Source: Paraglaciecola sp. T6c (GTDB lineage Bacteria > Pseudomonadota > Gammaproteobacteria > Enterobacterales > Alteromonadaceae). Taken from it: a DNA stretch of 64,000 nucleotides. Numbering within the stretch: the first letter of the stretch is position 1; every line of letters begins with the position of its first letter. Below the pieces are notes generated by a model. That model was not told where the DNA came from, made no database searches, and worked only from the letters and a program-made list of their open reading frames with translations. This document shows, in pieces, positions 17,021 through 27,956 of the stretch. Both the position numbers and the translations under genes were made by a program. The stretch spans positions 3,968,001 through 4,032,000 of the forward strand of contig NC_008228.1 of NCBI RefSeq assembly GCF_000014225.1, given 5' to 3'.

Positions 17021-19105
17021 ATGACTTCTCAACCCAATATCTACTTTTCTCGTGAAATCAGTTGGCTGGCGTTTAATCAACGCGTTCTTCAAGAAGCAGC
17101 AGATCGCAAAAATCCTATCGTTGAACGAATTCGATTTCTAGGTATTTACTCAAGTAATATGGACGAGTTCTATCGCGTTCGTGTCGCTGATGTTAAACGT
17201 AAAATCTATATTCACTTGGACGAAGGTGATAATGAAAAGGCTGAGCAAACTAAAATACTCATGGAGCAGATCCAAGAGAAAGTCTTAGGCATGACAGAAG
17301 ACTTTGAACGTGTGCGCGAAGACGTTGTGGCCCGACTCGCTCGCTATAATATTTTCTTACTTGAAAATGAAAAGTTGTCCGACTACCAAACTACTTGGCT
17401 AAAGAACTACTTCAAAAATAAGATATTACGTCACATTGCCCCCATTTTATTACATGGCAAAGTAAACCTTGTATCTCGCTTAAATGACTCAGCCACCTAT
17501 TTATATGTAGCGATTAATAATAGCGGCAAGAATACTCAGTACGCCACAATTGAAGTGCCCAGCAAGGCGCTGTCACGTTTTGTGGTGATCCCTCCTGAGA
17601 ATAGCCGTAAAAAGAAATACATCATATTGCTCGATGACATTATACGGCTCAATCTTGAAAGCATTTTTAAAGGTTTTGTTGATTTTGAATCAGGTGAAGC
17701 CTACTCCTTCAAAATGACTCGAGATTCTGAATACTCTATAAATGATGAAATTGAAGAAAGTTACGTTGAAAAAATGTCAGAAAGCATGAAACAACGTTTG
17801 ATTGCCGAGCCGGTGCGCGTGGTGTATGACGAGCAGATGCCCAGTGACATGGTACGTAACCTGAAGAAACGCTTAAAGATATCGTCTTACGATAGCCTCA
17901 TTGCTGGCGGTACTTACCGAAACTTTAAAGATTTTATTGGCTTTCCAAATGTCGGCCGTGACTACTTAGAAAATCCAAAACTACCGGCCATAACCTCGAG
18001 CGATTTCGCCCGCCACAACACGGTGTTTGATGCGATCAGCGAAAAAGATATTCTGCTTTACTATCCTTACCATCGCTTCTTGCATGTGACTGAGTTTGTA
18101 CGCCAAGCTGCATTTGATCCCAAGGTGAAACAGATAAAGCTCAATATCTATCGAGTAGCAAAGAACTCGCGCATCATAGACTCGCTTATTGATGCAGTCG
18201 ACAACGGAAAAAAAGTCACTGTGGTGGTTGAGTTAAGAGCGCGTTTTGACGAAGAAGCCAACATTGGCTGGTCAAAAACCATGACCGATGCGGGTATTAA
18301 AGTCGTATTTGGTATGCATGCGCTGAAAATTCACAGCAAACTGTGTTTGGTTAGCCGTGAAGAGAAAGGGGAATTAATTCATTATGCACATTTCGGTACA
18401 GGTAACTTCAACGAGAAAACCGCAAAAATCTATACCGATTTTAGTTTGTTTACCCGTAATCAAGAGCTTGCCCTGGAGGCAGAAAACGTTTTTAACTTTA
18501 TTCAGCAACCCTATCGACGCCAAAAGTTTCAACATTTACAGATCTCGCCAATTAACGCACGTACCAAAATACAACTGTTGATCAGGCAAGAAATACAAAA
18601 CGTCAAAGAAGGCTTAAGTGCAGGCATTACCCTTAAACTGAATAACTTGGATGACCAACTGCTTATCGACGACCTGTATAAAGCCAGTCAGGCAGGGGTA
18701 GAAGTACGTTTAATCATTCGCGGGATGTGCTCACTGGTTCCTGGCGTAAAAGGGTTGAGCGAAAATATATCGGTGATCAGCATCGTCGATCGATTCTTGG
18801 AGCATCCTCGGGTGATGGTATTTGAGAATGCCGGCGAGAAACGCGTGTTTATCTCATCCGCGGATTGGATGACCCGCAACATGGATTTTCGTATCGAAGT
18901 GGGTTGCCCCATATACGAACCCAAGCTCATCAAGCAAATTTTGGATATTCTCGAAATTCAATTTCAAGATACCCTTAAAGCCCGTATTATTGACCAACAC
19001 CAATCGAACAAATACGTACGTCGTGGTAATCGCAAAAAGCTGCGCTCTCAAATAGAGACCTATGAGTACATTAAACAGCAGGAAAAAAAGAACGATGCCC
19101 AATGA
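17021..19105 (+). CDS. ppk: Polyphosphate kinase 1
   Basis: A 694-residue PPK1 that polymerises the gamma-phosphate of ATP into polyphosphate. The N-terminal domain begins with FSREISWLAFNQRVLQEA, and the two PLD-like C-terminal domains carry the catalytic histidines: His438 in KIHSKLCLV (autophosphorylation site) and His457 in YAHFGTGNFNEKTAKIYTD. Length is normal (Escherichia coli 688). A Pho box precedes it. The ppx start overlaps its last 11 bases, so the two are coupled, as in many gammaproteobacteria. Confidence 0.97.
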   Translation: MTSQPNIYFSREISWLAFNQRVLQEAADRKNPIVERIRFLGIYSSNMDEFYRVRVADVKRKIYIHLDEGDNEKAEQTKILMEQIQEKVLGMTEDFERVREDVVARLARYNIFLLENEKLSDYQTTWLKNYFKNKILRHIAPILLHGKVNLVSRLNDSATYLYVAINNSGKNTQYATIEVPSKALSRFVVIPPENSRKKKYIILLDDIIRLNLESIFKGFVDFESGEAYSFKMTRDSEYSINDEIEESYVEKMSESMKQRLIAEPVRVVYDEQMPSDMVRNLKKRLKISSYDSLIAGGTYRNFKDFIGFPNVGRDYLENPKLPAITSSDFARHNTVFDAISEKDILLYYPYHRFLHVTEFVRQAAFDPKVKQIKLNIYRVAKNSRIIDSLIDAVDNGKKVTVVVELRARFDEEANIGWSKTMTDAGIKVVFGMHALKIHSKLCLVSREEKGELIHYAHFGTGNFNEKTAKIYTDFSLFTRNQELALEAENVFNFIQQPYRRQKFQHLQISPINARTKIQLLIRQEIQNVKEGLSAGITLKLNNLDDQLLIDDLYKASQAGVEVRLIIRGMCSLVPGVKGLSENISVISIVDRFLEHPRVMVFENAGEKRVFISSADWMTRNMDFRIEVGCPIYEPKLIKQILDILEIQFQDTLKARIIDQHQSNKYVRRGNRKKLRSQIETYEYIKQQEKKNDAQ

Positions 19106-20624
19106 CAATGCGCCATTTGATGGTGTAGAAGTAAGAGACACCAGCAAAATTGCCGCATTAGACATTGGCTCTAACAGCTTTCATTTAGTGGTCGCCCGCG
19201 TAGTCGCAGGATCAGTTCAGATCCTGCACAGAGTTAAACAAAAAGTGCGTTTAGCTCAAGGCTTAAGCAGTGATTATCACCTTGATGACGAGGCCCAACA
19301 ACGCGGCTTAGATGCCCTCAATGTCGTAGCAGAAAGCCTGCGAGACTTTCCACCAGAGAATGTGCGCATCGTCGCCACCTATACCTTACGCAAAGCCAGC
19401 AACGCCAAAACATTTATCCGCGCAGCACGTAATATTCTTCCCTACCCTATTGAAGTCATAGGAGGCGCCGAAGAGGCTCGCTTAATTTATTTGGGCGTCG
19501 CTCATACTAACCACGACAACGGTCAACGGTTAGTGGTCGATATCGGTGGCGGCTCAACTGAATTTATTATTGGCCAAGGGTTTGAGCCTAAAATGTTGCG
19601 CAGCTTACAAATGGGCTGTGTCAGTTACACTAAGAAGTTCTTCAAAAACAATGAGCTGAAAAACAAGTCTTTCGAGCGTGCTATTACCGCCGCTCAGCAA
19701 GAACTAGAAATGATCGACAAAGCTTACTTACGCGCGGGCTGGAAAAGCTGTATTGGCACCTCTGGCACCATCCGCAACATTATTCAGATCGCGCAAAATG
19801 ACAGTGTGAAATCCACCGAAGGTAAAGTTACCTTGTCACAACTTACCCGTTTAGTGAAAATCAGCTGTGATGCCGGCACGCTAGATAAACTTAACATCAG
19901 CCAAATGAGTGAAGATCGTAAGCCTGTTTTCGCGGCGGGTTTGGCAATCTTGATTGCCATCTTCAAGAGCTTGAATATAGACCATATGGTGTTCTCTTCA
20001 GCGGCATTGCGCGAAGGGGTCTTATATGAAATGGAAACCCAGTTGACCCACCCTGACGTACGCCAGCGTTCTGCTGAGAGTCTTGCGACGCGTTACGATG
20101 TAGATATTGAACAAGCTAGACGGGTTCACAGTGTCACTATGGACATTTACCAACAATGTAAAGACAGCTGGAATATTGCCACCAAAGAGCTCAAAAGCAT
20201 GTTAGGTTGGTCGGCACTGCTTCACGAAGTGGGCCTGCAAATCAACACTCACGGTACCCAGCGCCATTCTGCCTATATTTTGCAGCACATAGACCTACCT
20301 GGCTTTAATCAAGAGCAACAAATATTAATAGCCACATTAGTGCGTTACTACCGTAAAAAAATTCGCCCAAGCGAAATTGCAGATTTCACTCAACATCCAG
20401 CAGAGCAAGTGCACAAATTAATCGCCATTTTACGCTTAGCAGTGCTGCTAAACATTAAGCGTCAAGACGACATACTTCCCCCCATTAACGTAAAAGTGAA
20501 AGCAAACAGCATACGGCTAACATTCCCCGAAGGTTGGCTTGAGAATAAGCCTATTTTTAGTGCGGATCTGGCAACCGAAGAGCGCTATCTACACGCTGTA
20601 GACCTACAACTGCGCTACGAATAA
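19095..20624 (+). CDS. ppx: Exopolyphosphatase (Ppx/GppA family)
   Basis: A 509-residue member of the ASKHA-fold Ppx/GppA family, which removes terminal phosphates from polyphosphate or hydrolyses pppGpp. Motifs are AALDIGSNSFHLVVARVV near residue 20 (phosphate 1 loop), VVDIGGGSTEFIIGQG in the middle (phosphate 2 loop) and the C-terminal HD-like helical domain. The frame begins at 19062, but ATG at 19095 gives an 11-base overlap with ppk and normal length. Ppk and Ppx from one transcript would set polyphosphate turnover. The family cannot be split into Ppx and GppA by eye, but the location next to ppk supports Ppx. Confidence 0.92.
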   Translation: MPNDNAPFDGVEVRDTSKIAALDIGSNSFHLVVARVVAGSVQILHRVKQKVRLAQGLSSDYHLDDEAQQRGLDALNVVAESLRDFPPENVRIVATYTLRKASNAKTFIRAARNILPYPIEVIGGAEEARLIYLGVAHTNHDNGQRLVVDIGGGSTEFIIGQGFEPKMLRSLQMGCVSYTKKFFKNNELKNKSFERAITAAQQELEMIDKAYLRAGWKSCIGTSGTIRNIIQIAQNDSVKSTEGKVTLSQLTRLVKISCDAGTLDKLNISQMSEDRKPVFAAGLAILIAIFKSLNIDHMVFSSAALREGVLYEMETQLTHPDVRQRSAESLATRYDVDIEQARRVHSVTMDIYQQCKDSWNIATKELKSMLGWSALLHEVGLQINTHGTQRHSAYILQHIDLPGFNQEQQILIATLVRYYRKKIRPSEIADFTQHPAEQVHKLIAILRLAVLLNIKRQDDILPPINVKVKANSIRLTFPEGWLENKPIFSADLATEERYLHAVDLQLRYE

Positions 20625-20679
20625 CACCTGCTTGAATATCAGTGGTTTAGGTAAGATGCTGACCCATCAGGCATAACCT

Positions 20680-20760
20680 ATTGTATTAGTTAATAAAAAT
20701 ATCTTATAGTATTGCCTTCACATTGTGAGAGCAATGTGGAACTTCGCAGTTGAACTGCGT
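20680..20760 (+). promoter_or_regulatory. Promoter and two-hairpin leader of DUF4282 gene
   Basis: TTGTAT and TATAGT with an 18-base spacer form a reasonable sigma-70 promoter ending at about 20710. The predicted transcript begins near two hairpins: CACATTG/CAATGTG with a six-base loop (20719-20738) and CGCAGTT/AACTGCG with a one-base centre (20745-20759). They may stabilise or regulate the short mRNA. Confidence 0.45.
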
Positions 20761-20790
20761 TTCTAATATACATAACAAGGAAGCTATACA

Positions 20791-21051
20791 ATGAAAGATC
20801 TTTTTTTCTTCGACTCCATGCTCACCCCAAAAATCATCACCGTTGTTTACTGGTTGATGCTGCTTGCAGCTGTAGTATCAGGCGTAGGCACCATGTTTAA
20901 TTCTTACGGCGGTGGTTTTTTCGCTGGTGCTGGGATACTCATCGCGGGCGCAGTGGGTGCCCGAATCTGGTGCGAACTACTGATCGTGCTGTTTAAAATT
21001 CACGAAAACTTGAAAAAAATCGCAGATCGAAACGACACCAGCGAACTTTAA
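20791..21051 (+). CDS. DUF4282 small membrane protein
   Basis: An 86-residue protein with two transmembrane segments (about residues 13-35 and 42-66) and a charged C-terminal helix (IHENLKKIADRND). The short N-terminal FFDSMLTPKIITVVYWL and the central GGGFFAGAGILIAGAVGARIWCELLIV pattern (given as a span) correspond to the DUF4282 family. The function is not known. AAGGAAG nine bases upstream is a good ribosome site. The leader carries two hairpins. Confidence 0.8.
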   Translation: MKDLFFFDSMLTPKIITVVYWLMLLAAVVSGVGTMFNSYGGGFFAGAGILIAGAVGARIWCELLIVLFKIHENLKKIADRNDTSEL

Positions 21052-21113
21052 GTACCAACAAGGCAACACGCATTTCGCTGTTGCCGCTTTCCATATTCAG
21101 GATCTCCCAAAAC

Positions 21114-21707
21114 ATGCACGACCTTTCTGCTCAAATCTCTTTTATGCTCGAAATAGACAAACTTAAAGCGGTGTATCGCAAGACGGTTGTTGAAGCCGAC
21201 GATAATCGTCAAGAAAATAGCGCCGAGCACAGTTGGCACATTGCACTGTTAGCAAACGTTATGGTGGAATACGCGGACGAGCCCGTAGATATATTACGCG
21301 TGACTAAAATGCTGCTTATTCACGATATTGTTGAAATAGACGCTGGGGATTTATTTGCCTTTGCAGACGAGCAAGATCATCAAGCGCAAGAACAAAAAGA
21401 ACTGGAAGCTGCCAAACGTATCTTCGGCCTGTTACCCAAGCATATAGGGCAAAGCATGTTAGATATGTGGCTCGAATTTGAGCAAGCCCACACCGCAGAT
21501 GCAAGATTCGCCAAAGGCATGGACAGAGTCTTGCCTGTGTTGCAGAACATGAGTAATCAAGGTGGCAGTTGGAAGGTAAATCACGTTAAGAAAAGCCAAG
21601 TGCTTAAACGAAATACCTATTTGCAAGATATTGCGCCTAAGCTATGGGAGTATGTATTAAGCCAAGTGGATATAGCGGTGGAAAAACAGTGGTTACTGGA
21701 CGCTTAA
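21114..21707 (+). CDS. HD-domain nucleotidase/hydrolase (YfbR/HDDC2-like)
   Basis: A 197-residue HD-domain phosphohydrolase. Metal-binding residues are visible: the His in AEHSWHIALLANVM (about residue 39), the HD pair in LLIHDIVEIDAGD (about 72-73) and a later Asp in AKGMDRVLPVLQNM. This arrangement matches the YfbR/HDDC2 branch, whose members dephosphorylate nucleoside monophosphates. The frame begins with TTG at 21081, but ATG at 21114 has AGGA before it and fits the family. It converges with and overlaps by four bases the small gene on the other strand. Confidence 0.82.
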   Translation: MHDLSAQISFMLEIDKLKAVYRKTVVEADDNRQENSAEHSWHIALLANVMVEYADEPVDILRVTKMLLIHDIVEIDAGDLFAFADEQDHQAQEQKELEAAKRIFGLLPKHIGQSMLDMWLEFEQAHTADARFAKGMDRVLPVLQNMSNQGGSWKVNHVKKSQVLKRNTYLQDIAPKLWEYVLSQVDIAVEKQWLLDA

Positions 21708-22042
21708 CGCCCCAAATATTGATCAATCAACTCGGCTAGTTTGTCTTGAAAGTGCTCTTCAAACGTCTCTAACTCTTGCTCAAAAACCCGTAAATATTGG
21801 GTCGCTTTTTTGTGATCAAGACGCTTATTATTGGTTTTATATTCGGTTTCAGGCAAACTTTTGTCGTATCGAGGTATGATACGCCAGCGCACAAAGTCAC
21901 TATGCAATTTAGCCACTTGCTGCTTAGCAAACTGACAAAAACCCTCAATATGCTCAACCCCATCAGGCCCTAAACAACCAGGCTCTACCCTGAATGTAAC
22001 TGACAATTTTTTATATAATGGCAGAGGCAACGTTACTTGCAT
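21704..22042 (-). CDS. Conserved hypothetical protein, 112 residues
   Basis: A 112-residue soluble protein without signal peptide or membrane segment. It has two cysteines in EPGCLGPDGVEHIEGFC (about residues 22 and 35) and a charged helical C-terminal half (ATQYLRVFEQELETFEEHF). I do not recognise the family. Codon use resembles its neighbours and the frame is intact over its whole length. No good ribosome site precedes the ATG at 22042. It ends tail-to-tail with the HD-domain gene. Confidence 0.55.
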   Translation of the reverse strand: MQVTLPLPLYKKLSVTFRVEPGCLGPDGVEHIEGFCQFAKQQVAKLHSDFVRWRIIPRYDKSLPETEYKTNNKRLDHKKATQYLRVFEQELETFEEHFQDKLAELIDQYLGR

Positions 22043-22199
22043 ATAACGCGCACCATTTTCTGTAAGCGGTTGATAAACATAATTTTATCTTTAATTAACA
22101 AAACGAAGATAGGCTACCCATATAATAGCAAGTGTAGAGGGTAAATCTACTAGGCAAAGGTATAGACACTATTTTGCTATATAGAAACAATTCAAATAC

Positions 22200-22228
22200 A
22201 AAAAAACCAAGCACTAAGCTTGGTTTTC
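22200..22228 (-). terminator. Terminator of aldolase transcript
   Basis: On the minus strand CCAAGC and GCTTGG pair around TTAGT, extended by A-T pairs, followed by seven T residues. It lies about 22 bases after the aldolase stop codon. Confidence 0.85.
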
Positions 22229-22249
22229 ATGAACACATTCAGCACGTTA

Positions 22250-23149
22250 TCAGCTAACTGATGCTTGATAAATACCTTCAATAGCGTCATCTAGCGTCGC
22301 GTTAAACTCTTCGTCTGATTGCTTAGCACTCACGCCTTCTGTTAGTGCGCGCGAGAAGCTAGCAATAATGCCTTTATTCTCTGACAAACGACGGTTGGCT
22401 TCTTGACGATTGTAACCACCTGAGAGGGCTACCACTTTCAACACTTTAGGGTGCTCAACTAACTCACTGTAAAAATTAGTTTCTTCAGGTAGAGTCAGCT
22501 TGAGCATCACAGTTTGATCGGCATTCAAGCCATCAAGTTCGGCTAAGATAGCCGCTTTCAACAATGCTTCTGCTTGTGCTTTTTCTGGGCTGTTAATATC
22601 AACTTCTGGTTCGATTATCGGCATTAACCCGGCAGCTAAAATTTGCTTACCCACTTCAAACTGTTGAGCAACAATGGCATCAATACCTGCTTTGTTAGCC
22701 AGCTTGACCACTGAGCGCATTTTGGTGCCAAACACATCTTGTGCATTTGCTTTAGCCAACAAGTTGTCTAAATCAGCGATAGGCTTCATTAACTGAACGC
22801 CGTTCTCTTCATCCAGTAAGCCTTTATCTACTTTCAAAAACGGAACAACGTTCTTTTCCTGCCATAAAAAATGCGCAGATGATTTACCGTCAATTTCACG
22901 ATCTAATGTATTTTCAAATAATATAGCGCCCAGTACACGCTTACCATTAAAGGCAGGGCTCGTGACTATGCGAGTTCGCATCAAGTGAACTTGAGTGAAC
23001 ATCTCATCATCATTGCTATATTCAGTTTCTTCAACACCATATAAACGCAAAGCTTTAGGCGTACTGCCTCCACTTTGGTCAAGGGCCGCGATAAATCCAT
23101 TGTCGCTTTTTATTTTTTTTAGCATATCCAATTGTGCTTGTGATGCCAT
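22250..23149 (-). CDS. Fructose-bisphosphate aldolase, class I
   Basis: A 299-residue class I (Schiff-base) aldolase of the short bacterial type related to Staphylococcus Fda. It opens with [29 protein letters not shown] (family start, given as a span), and contains [16 protein letters not shown] and [18 protein letters not shown], where the Glu-Pro-Glu motif lines the active site. It cleaves fructose 1,6-bisphosphate. ATG at 23149 with AAGGAG is chosen over an upstream GTG. In Escherichia coli the gene after epd-pgk is a class II zinc aldolase, so here a non-homologous enzyme occupies the same place. Confidence 0.9.
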   Translation of the reverse strand: MASQAQLDMLKKIKSDNGFIAALDQSGGSTPKALRLYGVEETEYSNDDEMFTQVHLMRTRIVTSPAFNGKRVLGAILFENTLDREIDGKSSAHFLWQEKNVVPFLKVDKGLLDEENGVQLMKPIADLDNLLAKANAQDVFGTKMRSVVKLANKAGIDAIVAQQFEVGKQILAAGLMPIIEPEVDINSPEKAQAEALLKAAILAELDGLNADQTVMLKLTLPEETNFYSELVEHPKVLKVVALSGGYNRQEANRRLSENKGIIASFSRALTEGVSAKQSDEEFNATLDDAIEGIYQASVS

Positions 23150-23306
23150 GAGCAACACTCCTTAATTGTGTTGTGAGCCGGGGGTAAACCGGCTAGTAGG
23201 TTACAAAGGTTAATGAAAGCTTTTGCTTTTCTTATTATTGAATTTCTTGCTCTTAAATTTCTTGTTCGCGCTCTTTGTTTACGCGCTGATCAAATTATCA
23301 AGTAAA

Positions 23307-24482
23307 TTACGCGCCGCGCGCTTCTAACATAGTCACAGCCGGTAGCGCTTTACCTTCTAAAAATTCTAAAAATGCGCCACCACCGGTAGAGATATACGAT
23401 ATCTTATCTTCGATACCATATTTGTCTACTGCTGCTAACGTATCACCACCGCCAGCAATAGAAAATGCATTACTTTGTGCAATTGCCATAGCAATGGCTT
23501 TTGTGCCCTCTCCAAATTGGTCAAATTCGAATACCCCTACAGGGCCATTCCAGACGATTGTTCCGGCGTTTTTGATCAACTCTGCCAGCTCAGTGGCAGT
23601 CTGTGGCCCGATATCAAAAATCATATCATCGTCTGCTACGTCACTAACGGCCTTGAGTGTTGCTTGTGCTTGCTCTGAGAACTCCTTGCCAGTGACAACA
23701 TCAACAGGCACAGGGATATTCCCACCTGCATCTTTTGCCGCCGCTAATAAACGATTCGCTTCAGGGATTAAATCAGCTTCATACAAGGATTTACCCACGT
23801 TGTTGCCAGTGGCGGCAATAAAGGTATTGGCGATGCCGCCACCCACAATAAGCTGGTCCACTTTATTAGATAAAGATTCAAGTACCGTTAACTTGGTTGA
23901 CACTTTAGAGCCGCCAACAATCGCCAGCATTGGACGCGCCGGATTGTGCAATGCTTTACCTAGTGCTTCTAGTTCACCCGCCAGTAGCGGGCCAGCGCAG
24001 GCAACAGGTGCGAATTTGCCCGCGCCATGAGTTGAGGCTTGTGCACGGTGCGCAGTGCCAAAAGCGTCCATTACGTATACATCACATAACGCGGCGTATT
24101 GCTTAGAAAGCGCTTCGTCGTCTTTCTTTTCGCCTACGTTGAAACGTACATTTTCAAGAACGACCAGTTCGCCGGCTTTCACATCAACACCGTTTAAATA
24201 ATCACTCGCTAGGCTTACTGAGCACTCTAGAACGTCATTAAGATAATCAACCACGGGCTGCAATGAGAATGCACTGTCGTACTCACCTTCTGTGGGGCGA
24301 CCTAAATGAGACATAACCATGACCTTGGCACCGGCTTCAAGTGCATGTTTAAGTGTGCCTAAAGACGCCTTAATACGCGCATCGGAAGTGACTTTTCCGC
24401 CCTTGACAGGTACGTTCAGATCCTGACGAATAAGTACGCGCTTTCCTGCTAAATCTAAATCAGTCATGTTAATTATTGACAT
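23307..24482 (-). CDS. pgk: Phosphoglycerate kinase
   Basis: A 391-residue enzyme of normal length that interconverts 1,3-bisphosphoglycerate and 3-phosphoglycerate with ATP. Motifs include [17 protein letters not shown] (N-terminal substrate loop), [25 protein letters not shown] and the nucleotide-binding [16 protein letters not shown] with the final [16 protein letters not shown]. It lies between epd (122 bases upstream) and the class I aldolase, so an epd-pgk-fba operon is likely. Confidence 0.97.
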   Translation of the reverse strand: MSIINMTDLDLAGKRVLIRQDLNVPVKGGKVTSDARIKASLGTLKHALEAGAKVMVMSHLGRPTEGEYDSAFSLQPVVDYLNDVLECSVSLASDYLNGVDVKAGELVVLENVRFNVGEKKDDEALSKQYAALCDVYVMDAFGTAHRAQASTHGAGKFAPVACAGPLLAGELEALGKALHNPARPMLAIVGGSKVSTKLTVLESLSNKVDQLIVGGGIANTFIAATGNNVGKSLYEADLIPEANRLLAAAKDAGGNIPVPVDVVTGKEFSEQAQATLKAVSDVADDDMIFDIGPQTATELAELIKNAGTIVWNGPVGVFEFDQFGEGTKAIAMAIAQSNAFSIAGGGDTLAAVDKYGIEDKISYISTGGGAFLEFLEGKALPAVTMLEARGA

Positions 24483-24604
24483 ATTTTCCCCATTTGACGT
24501 GTTAAACGTGAATTGCTAATTAAAAAATGTAATCTGTAAACTCGTTGTGTACCGGGTTACGCGTGCTAGGTGCAAAAATGCCCTCTCAATTGCCGCGACC
24601 AACA

Positions 24605-25633
24605 TCATTTGCCCGTATTGCCCAGCGATAAGGTGTTCATGACGAGTACAATATCAATCATTCGGTTTGAAAACCCCCATTCGTTATCACACCACACCAG
24701 TAATTTAACCAGTTGTTTGTGGCTCACTCGCGTTTGTGTGCCATCCACGATGCAAGAATGTGCGTCGTGGTTGAAATCCACTGACACCAAAGGCTCTTCA
24801 GTAAAATCTAAAATACCATTCAAACGCCCATTTTTTACCGTTTTTAACGCTTGGTTCACGTCATCGATAGTCACTTTGGCATCAAGGGTTACGCTTAAAT
24901 CCATTGCAGAAACGTTAATAGTCGGCACGCGCACAGCGATGGCTTCGAATTTGCCTGCAAACTTAGGTAAAACCCGCTCTATTCCCCGGGCTAATTTGGT
25001 GTCCACTGGGATAATTGATTGGCTAGCGGCACGAGTTCGGCGTAAATCTGGGTGGTAAGCATCTATCACTTGTTGATCGTGCATGGATGAATGGATAGTC
25101 GTGATGGTGCCACTTGAAACTGAAAATGCTTCATCGAGTACTTGAATGACAGGGACGATGCAGTTGGTCGTACATGAACCCGCAGATACTATGCTATCGC
25201 TAGCTTTAAGAGACTCCTCGTTGATCCCCATAATAATCGTTGCATCAACATCTGGGCCACAGGGCTGAGAAAACAACACTTTTTTCGCCCCTTGAGCGAT
25301 ATGTTGTTCGCCGTGAACCCGCTCATTATTGACACCGGTACACTCAAGAACCACATCAATATCAAGTTGCGCCCAAGGCAGGTCGCGAATATTTTCTTGC
25401 TGCAATAAAGTGATATGGTCACCAGCAACCACAAGCTGTTGGTTGTCTAGCACTACAGGAAAACGGAAACGCCCATGCGCAGTATCATATTTTAATAGAT
25501 GTGCTACGCCCTCAGGCTCGGCGAGTTCATTGATCGCCACAATTTGTATTTGCTTGTTTTGCCCTGTTTCGTATAACGCACGTAATACGTTGCGACCAAC
25601 ACGACCAAAACCGTTAATTGCTACTCGTATCAT
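24605..25633 (-). CDS. epd: Erythrose-4-phosphate dehydrogenase
   Basis: A 342-residue GAPDH-family enzyme. The NAD-binding start [17 protein letters not shown] and the catalytic Cys in [15 protein letters not shown] are present. The stretches [20 protein letters not shown] and [19 protein letters not shown] match Epd closely, and the pairing with pgk and transketolase supports Epd over glycolytic GapA. Epd makes 4-phosphoerythronate for pyridoxal phosphate synthesis. Escherichia coli Epd has ASCTTNC where this has GSCTTNC, a mild change. Confidence 0.9.
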   Translation of the reverse strand: MIRVAINGFGRVGRNVLRALYETGQNKQIQIVAINELAEPEGVAHLLKYDTAHGRFRFPVVLDNQQLVVAGDHITLLQQENIRDLPWAQLDIDVVLECTGVNNERVHGEQHIAQGAKKVLFSQPCGPDVDATIIMGINEESLKASDSIVSAGSCTTNCIVPVIQVLDEAFSVSSGTITTIHSSMHDQQVIDAYHPDLRRTRAASQSIIPVDTKLARGIERVLPKFAGKFEAIAVRVPTINVSAMDLSVTLDAKVTIDDVNQALKTVKNGRLNGILDFTEEPLVSVDFNHDAHSCIVDGTQTRVSHKQLVKLLVWCDNEWGFSNRMIDIVLVMNTLSLGNTGK

Positions 25634-25716
25634 TTGGCTCTTACTGAAATTTAAAACACTATTTGCAACATGATTTAAAACGCAATTTAAAACGTAAAAA
25701 GTGCGTCACTAAAATA

Positions 25717-25742
25717 GCTAAGGCGCTCGAAAGCGCCTTAGA
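25717..25742 (-). terminator. Terminator-like hairpin after transketolase gene
   Basis: CTAAGGCGCT pairs perfectly with AGCGCCTTAG around a CGAA (minus strand TTCG) tetraloop, a very stable structure. The minus-strand tail CTATTTTAG is only partly U-rich. It lies about 35 bases past the tkt stop, separating tkt from epd. Confidence 0.75.
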
Positions 25743-25776
25743 TTATAGTTTTATTGTTTCAACTGGAAGCCATTTC

Positions 25777-27777
25777 CTAAGAATTCAATAAACCTTGTGC
25801 TTTCTCAGCCACGGCATCAGCTGTGATACCGAAGTGCTTGAGTAGTACGCCACCCGGTGCAGACTCACCAAAAGTAGACATTCCGACGACTGCACCATCA
25901 AGACCAACATACTTGCTCCAGTAATCGACGTGAGCAGCTTCAACGGCTACACGTGCAGTCACTGCGCGCGGTAATACAGATTCGCGATAAGCCGCATCTT
26001 GTTGGTCAAACACCGAGGTACTTGGCATAGACACAACGCGCACAGCAACGCCTTTGGCAGCTAATTGCTCAGCTGCATCCATGGCAACACCGACTTCAGA
26101 ACCGGTACCAATCAAAATGACTTGAGGCTCGCCATCGCTATCTTTGAGGATGTAACCCCCTTTAGCTACGTTAGCGAGTTGTTCAGCGTTACGCGTTTGA
26201 CCAGGCAAACCTTGACGGCTAAACACCAATGCACTAGGGCCATCTTTACGCTCTAGCGCAGATTTCCATGCAACGGCTGTTTCAGCACCGTCACAAGGGC
26301 GCCATGTGGCTAAATTAGGCGTTAAACGCAAGTTTGCTAATTGCTCGATAGGCTGGTGAGTTGGGCCATCTTCGCCCTGACCAATCGAGTCATGGGTATA
26401 AACAAAGATATTTGGAATCCCCATCAAAGAAGCCATACGCACTGCATTGCGTGCATATTCCATAAACATCAGGAAGGTGGCACCAAATGGACGGAAACCA
26501 CCGTGCAAACCAATACCATTCATGATGCCGCTCATACCGAATTCGCGCACACCGTAGTATAAATAGTTACCGCTGGCATCGTCAGCTGTGACGCCTTTAG
26601 ATTTTGACCAAAGCGTTAGATTTGAACCAGCCAAATCTGCCGAGCCACCTAAAATTTCAGGCATGATGCCAGCGAATGCTTCGATAGAGTTTTGTGACGA
26701 CTTACGACTCGCTACATTTTCAGCTTTCTCTTGAGATTGCTCAACGAATGCTTGGGCTTTTTCAGCGAAATCAGCAGGTAAATCACCGTTTAGACGACGT
26801 GTTAATTCAGCGGCTAATTCAGGATGGGCTTTCCCGTAAGCAGCAAATTTTTCATTCCATGCTTGCTCTAAATCAGAACCTGACGCTTTTGCATCCCAAC
26901 CTGCGTAGATGTCTGCCGGAATTTCAAATGCCCCATATGGCCATTTTAAGAATTCGCGGGTCGCAGTGATTTCATCTGCACCTAATGGTGAGCCGTGTGA
27001 ATCATGGCTACCTGATTTATTTGGAGAACCGAAACCGATAACGGTTTTACAGCATATCAACGTCGGTTGAGTGGTATTGGCTTTCGCCGTTTCAACTGCC
27101 GCTTTAATCGCTTGTGGGTCGTGGCCATCAACATCGGCAATAACATGCCAACCATAAGCTTCAAAACGTGCAGGGGTATTATCAGTGAACCAACCCTCTA
27201 CGTGACCATCGATAGAAATACCGTTGTCATCCCAAAATGCCACTAACTTGCCAAGACCTAATGTTCCAGCAAGTGAGCAGGCTTCATGAGAAATACCTTC
27301 CATCAAACAGCCATCACCTAGGAAGCAATAAGTGAAATGATCAACGATATCGAATTTTTCTTGGTTGAATTGCGCTGCCAACATTTTCTCAGCAATCGCC
27401 ATACCGACTGCATTACTGATGCCTTGACCTAGTGGGCCAGTGGTTGTTTCAACGCCTGGCGCGTAGCCATACTCTGGGTGGCCTGGTGTTTTAGAATGCA
27501 ATTGACGGAAGTTTTTCAACTCTTCAATGGGTAACTCATAACCGGTCAAATGCAACAATGAGTAAACTAACATCGAACCGTGGCCGTTAGACATAATAAA
27601 GCGATCGCGGTTAGCCCAGTTTGGATTCGCCGGATTGTGCTTTAAAAAATCGTTCCACAATACTTCGGCTATATCCGCCATGCCCATTGGGGCGCCTGGG
27701 TGTCCTGAATTAGCCTGTTGTACTGCATCCATACTAAGCGCACGTATTGCGTTAGCGAGTTGTTGACGTGAAGGCAT
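25777..27777 (-). CDS. tkt: Transketolase
   Basis: A 666-residue thiamine-diphosphate enzyme of the pentose phosphate pathway. It begins with [20 protein letters not shown], holds the ThDP motif [18 protein letters not shown], the pyrimidine-domain stretch [19 protein letters not shown] and the C-terminal domain beginning after [10 protein letters not shown]. It transfers two-carbon ketol units between sugar phosphates, and its product erythrose 4-phosphate is the substrate of Epd encoded next door. Length is normal. It is divergent from metK. Confidence 0.97.
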   Translation of the reverse strand: MPSRQQLANAIRALSMDAVQQANSGHPGAPMGMADIAEVLWNDFLKHNPANPNWANRDRFIMSNGHGSMLVYSLLHLTGYELPIEELKNFRQLHSKTPGHPEYGYAPGVETTTGPLGQGISNAVGMAIAEKMLAAQFNQEKFDIVDHFTYCFLGDGCLMEGISHEACSLAGTLGLGKLVAFWDDNGISIDGHVEGWFTDNTPARFEAYGWHVIADVDGHDPQAIKAAVETAKANTTQPTLICCKTVIGFGSPNKSGSHDSHGSPLGADEITATREFLKWPYGAFEIPADIYAGWDAKASGSDLEQAWNEKFAAYGKAHPELAAELTRRLNGDLPADFAEKAQAFVEQSQEKAENVASRKSSQNSIEAFAGIMPEILGGSADLAGSNLTLWSKSKGVTADDASGNYLYYGVREFGMSGIMNGIGLHGGFRPFGATFLMFMEYARNAVRMASLMGIPNIFVYTHDSIGQGEDGPTHQPIEQLANLRLTPNLATWRPCDGAETAVAWKSALERKDGPSALVFSRQGLPGQTRNAEQLANVAKGGYILKDSDGEPQVILIGTGSEVGVAMDAAEQLAAKGVAVRVVSMPSTSVFDQQDAAYRESVLPRAVTARVAVEAAHVDYWSKYVGLDGAVVGMSTFGESAPGGVLLKHFGITADAVAEKAQGLLNS

Positions 27778-27956
27778 GTGGTCTCCTGATTATTAATGAC
27801 TGGTTGACGCTCGCTGTTAAAAACTCATCGAAAATGTAAAATAGCGACCGATATAGCGCTACATTCTGGCTTACGCCTCGCCTAACTGCAACGACAAAAC
27901 CTAACGAAACTCCATTTGCGGTTGACTTTTTTTACTGGAACGGTTCGTTTACGCCC

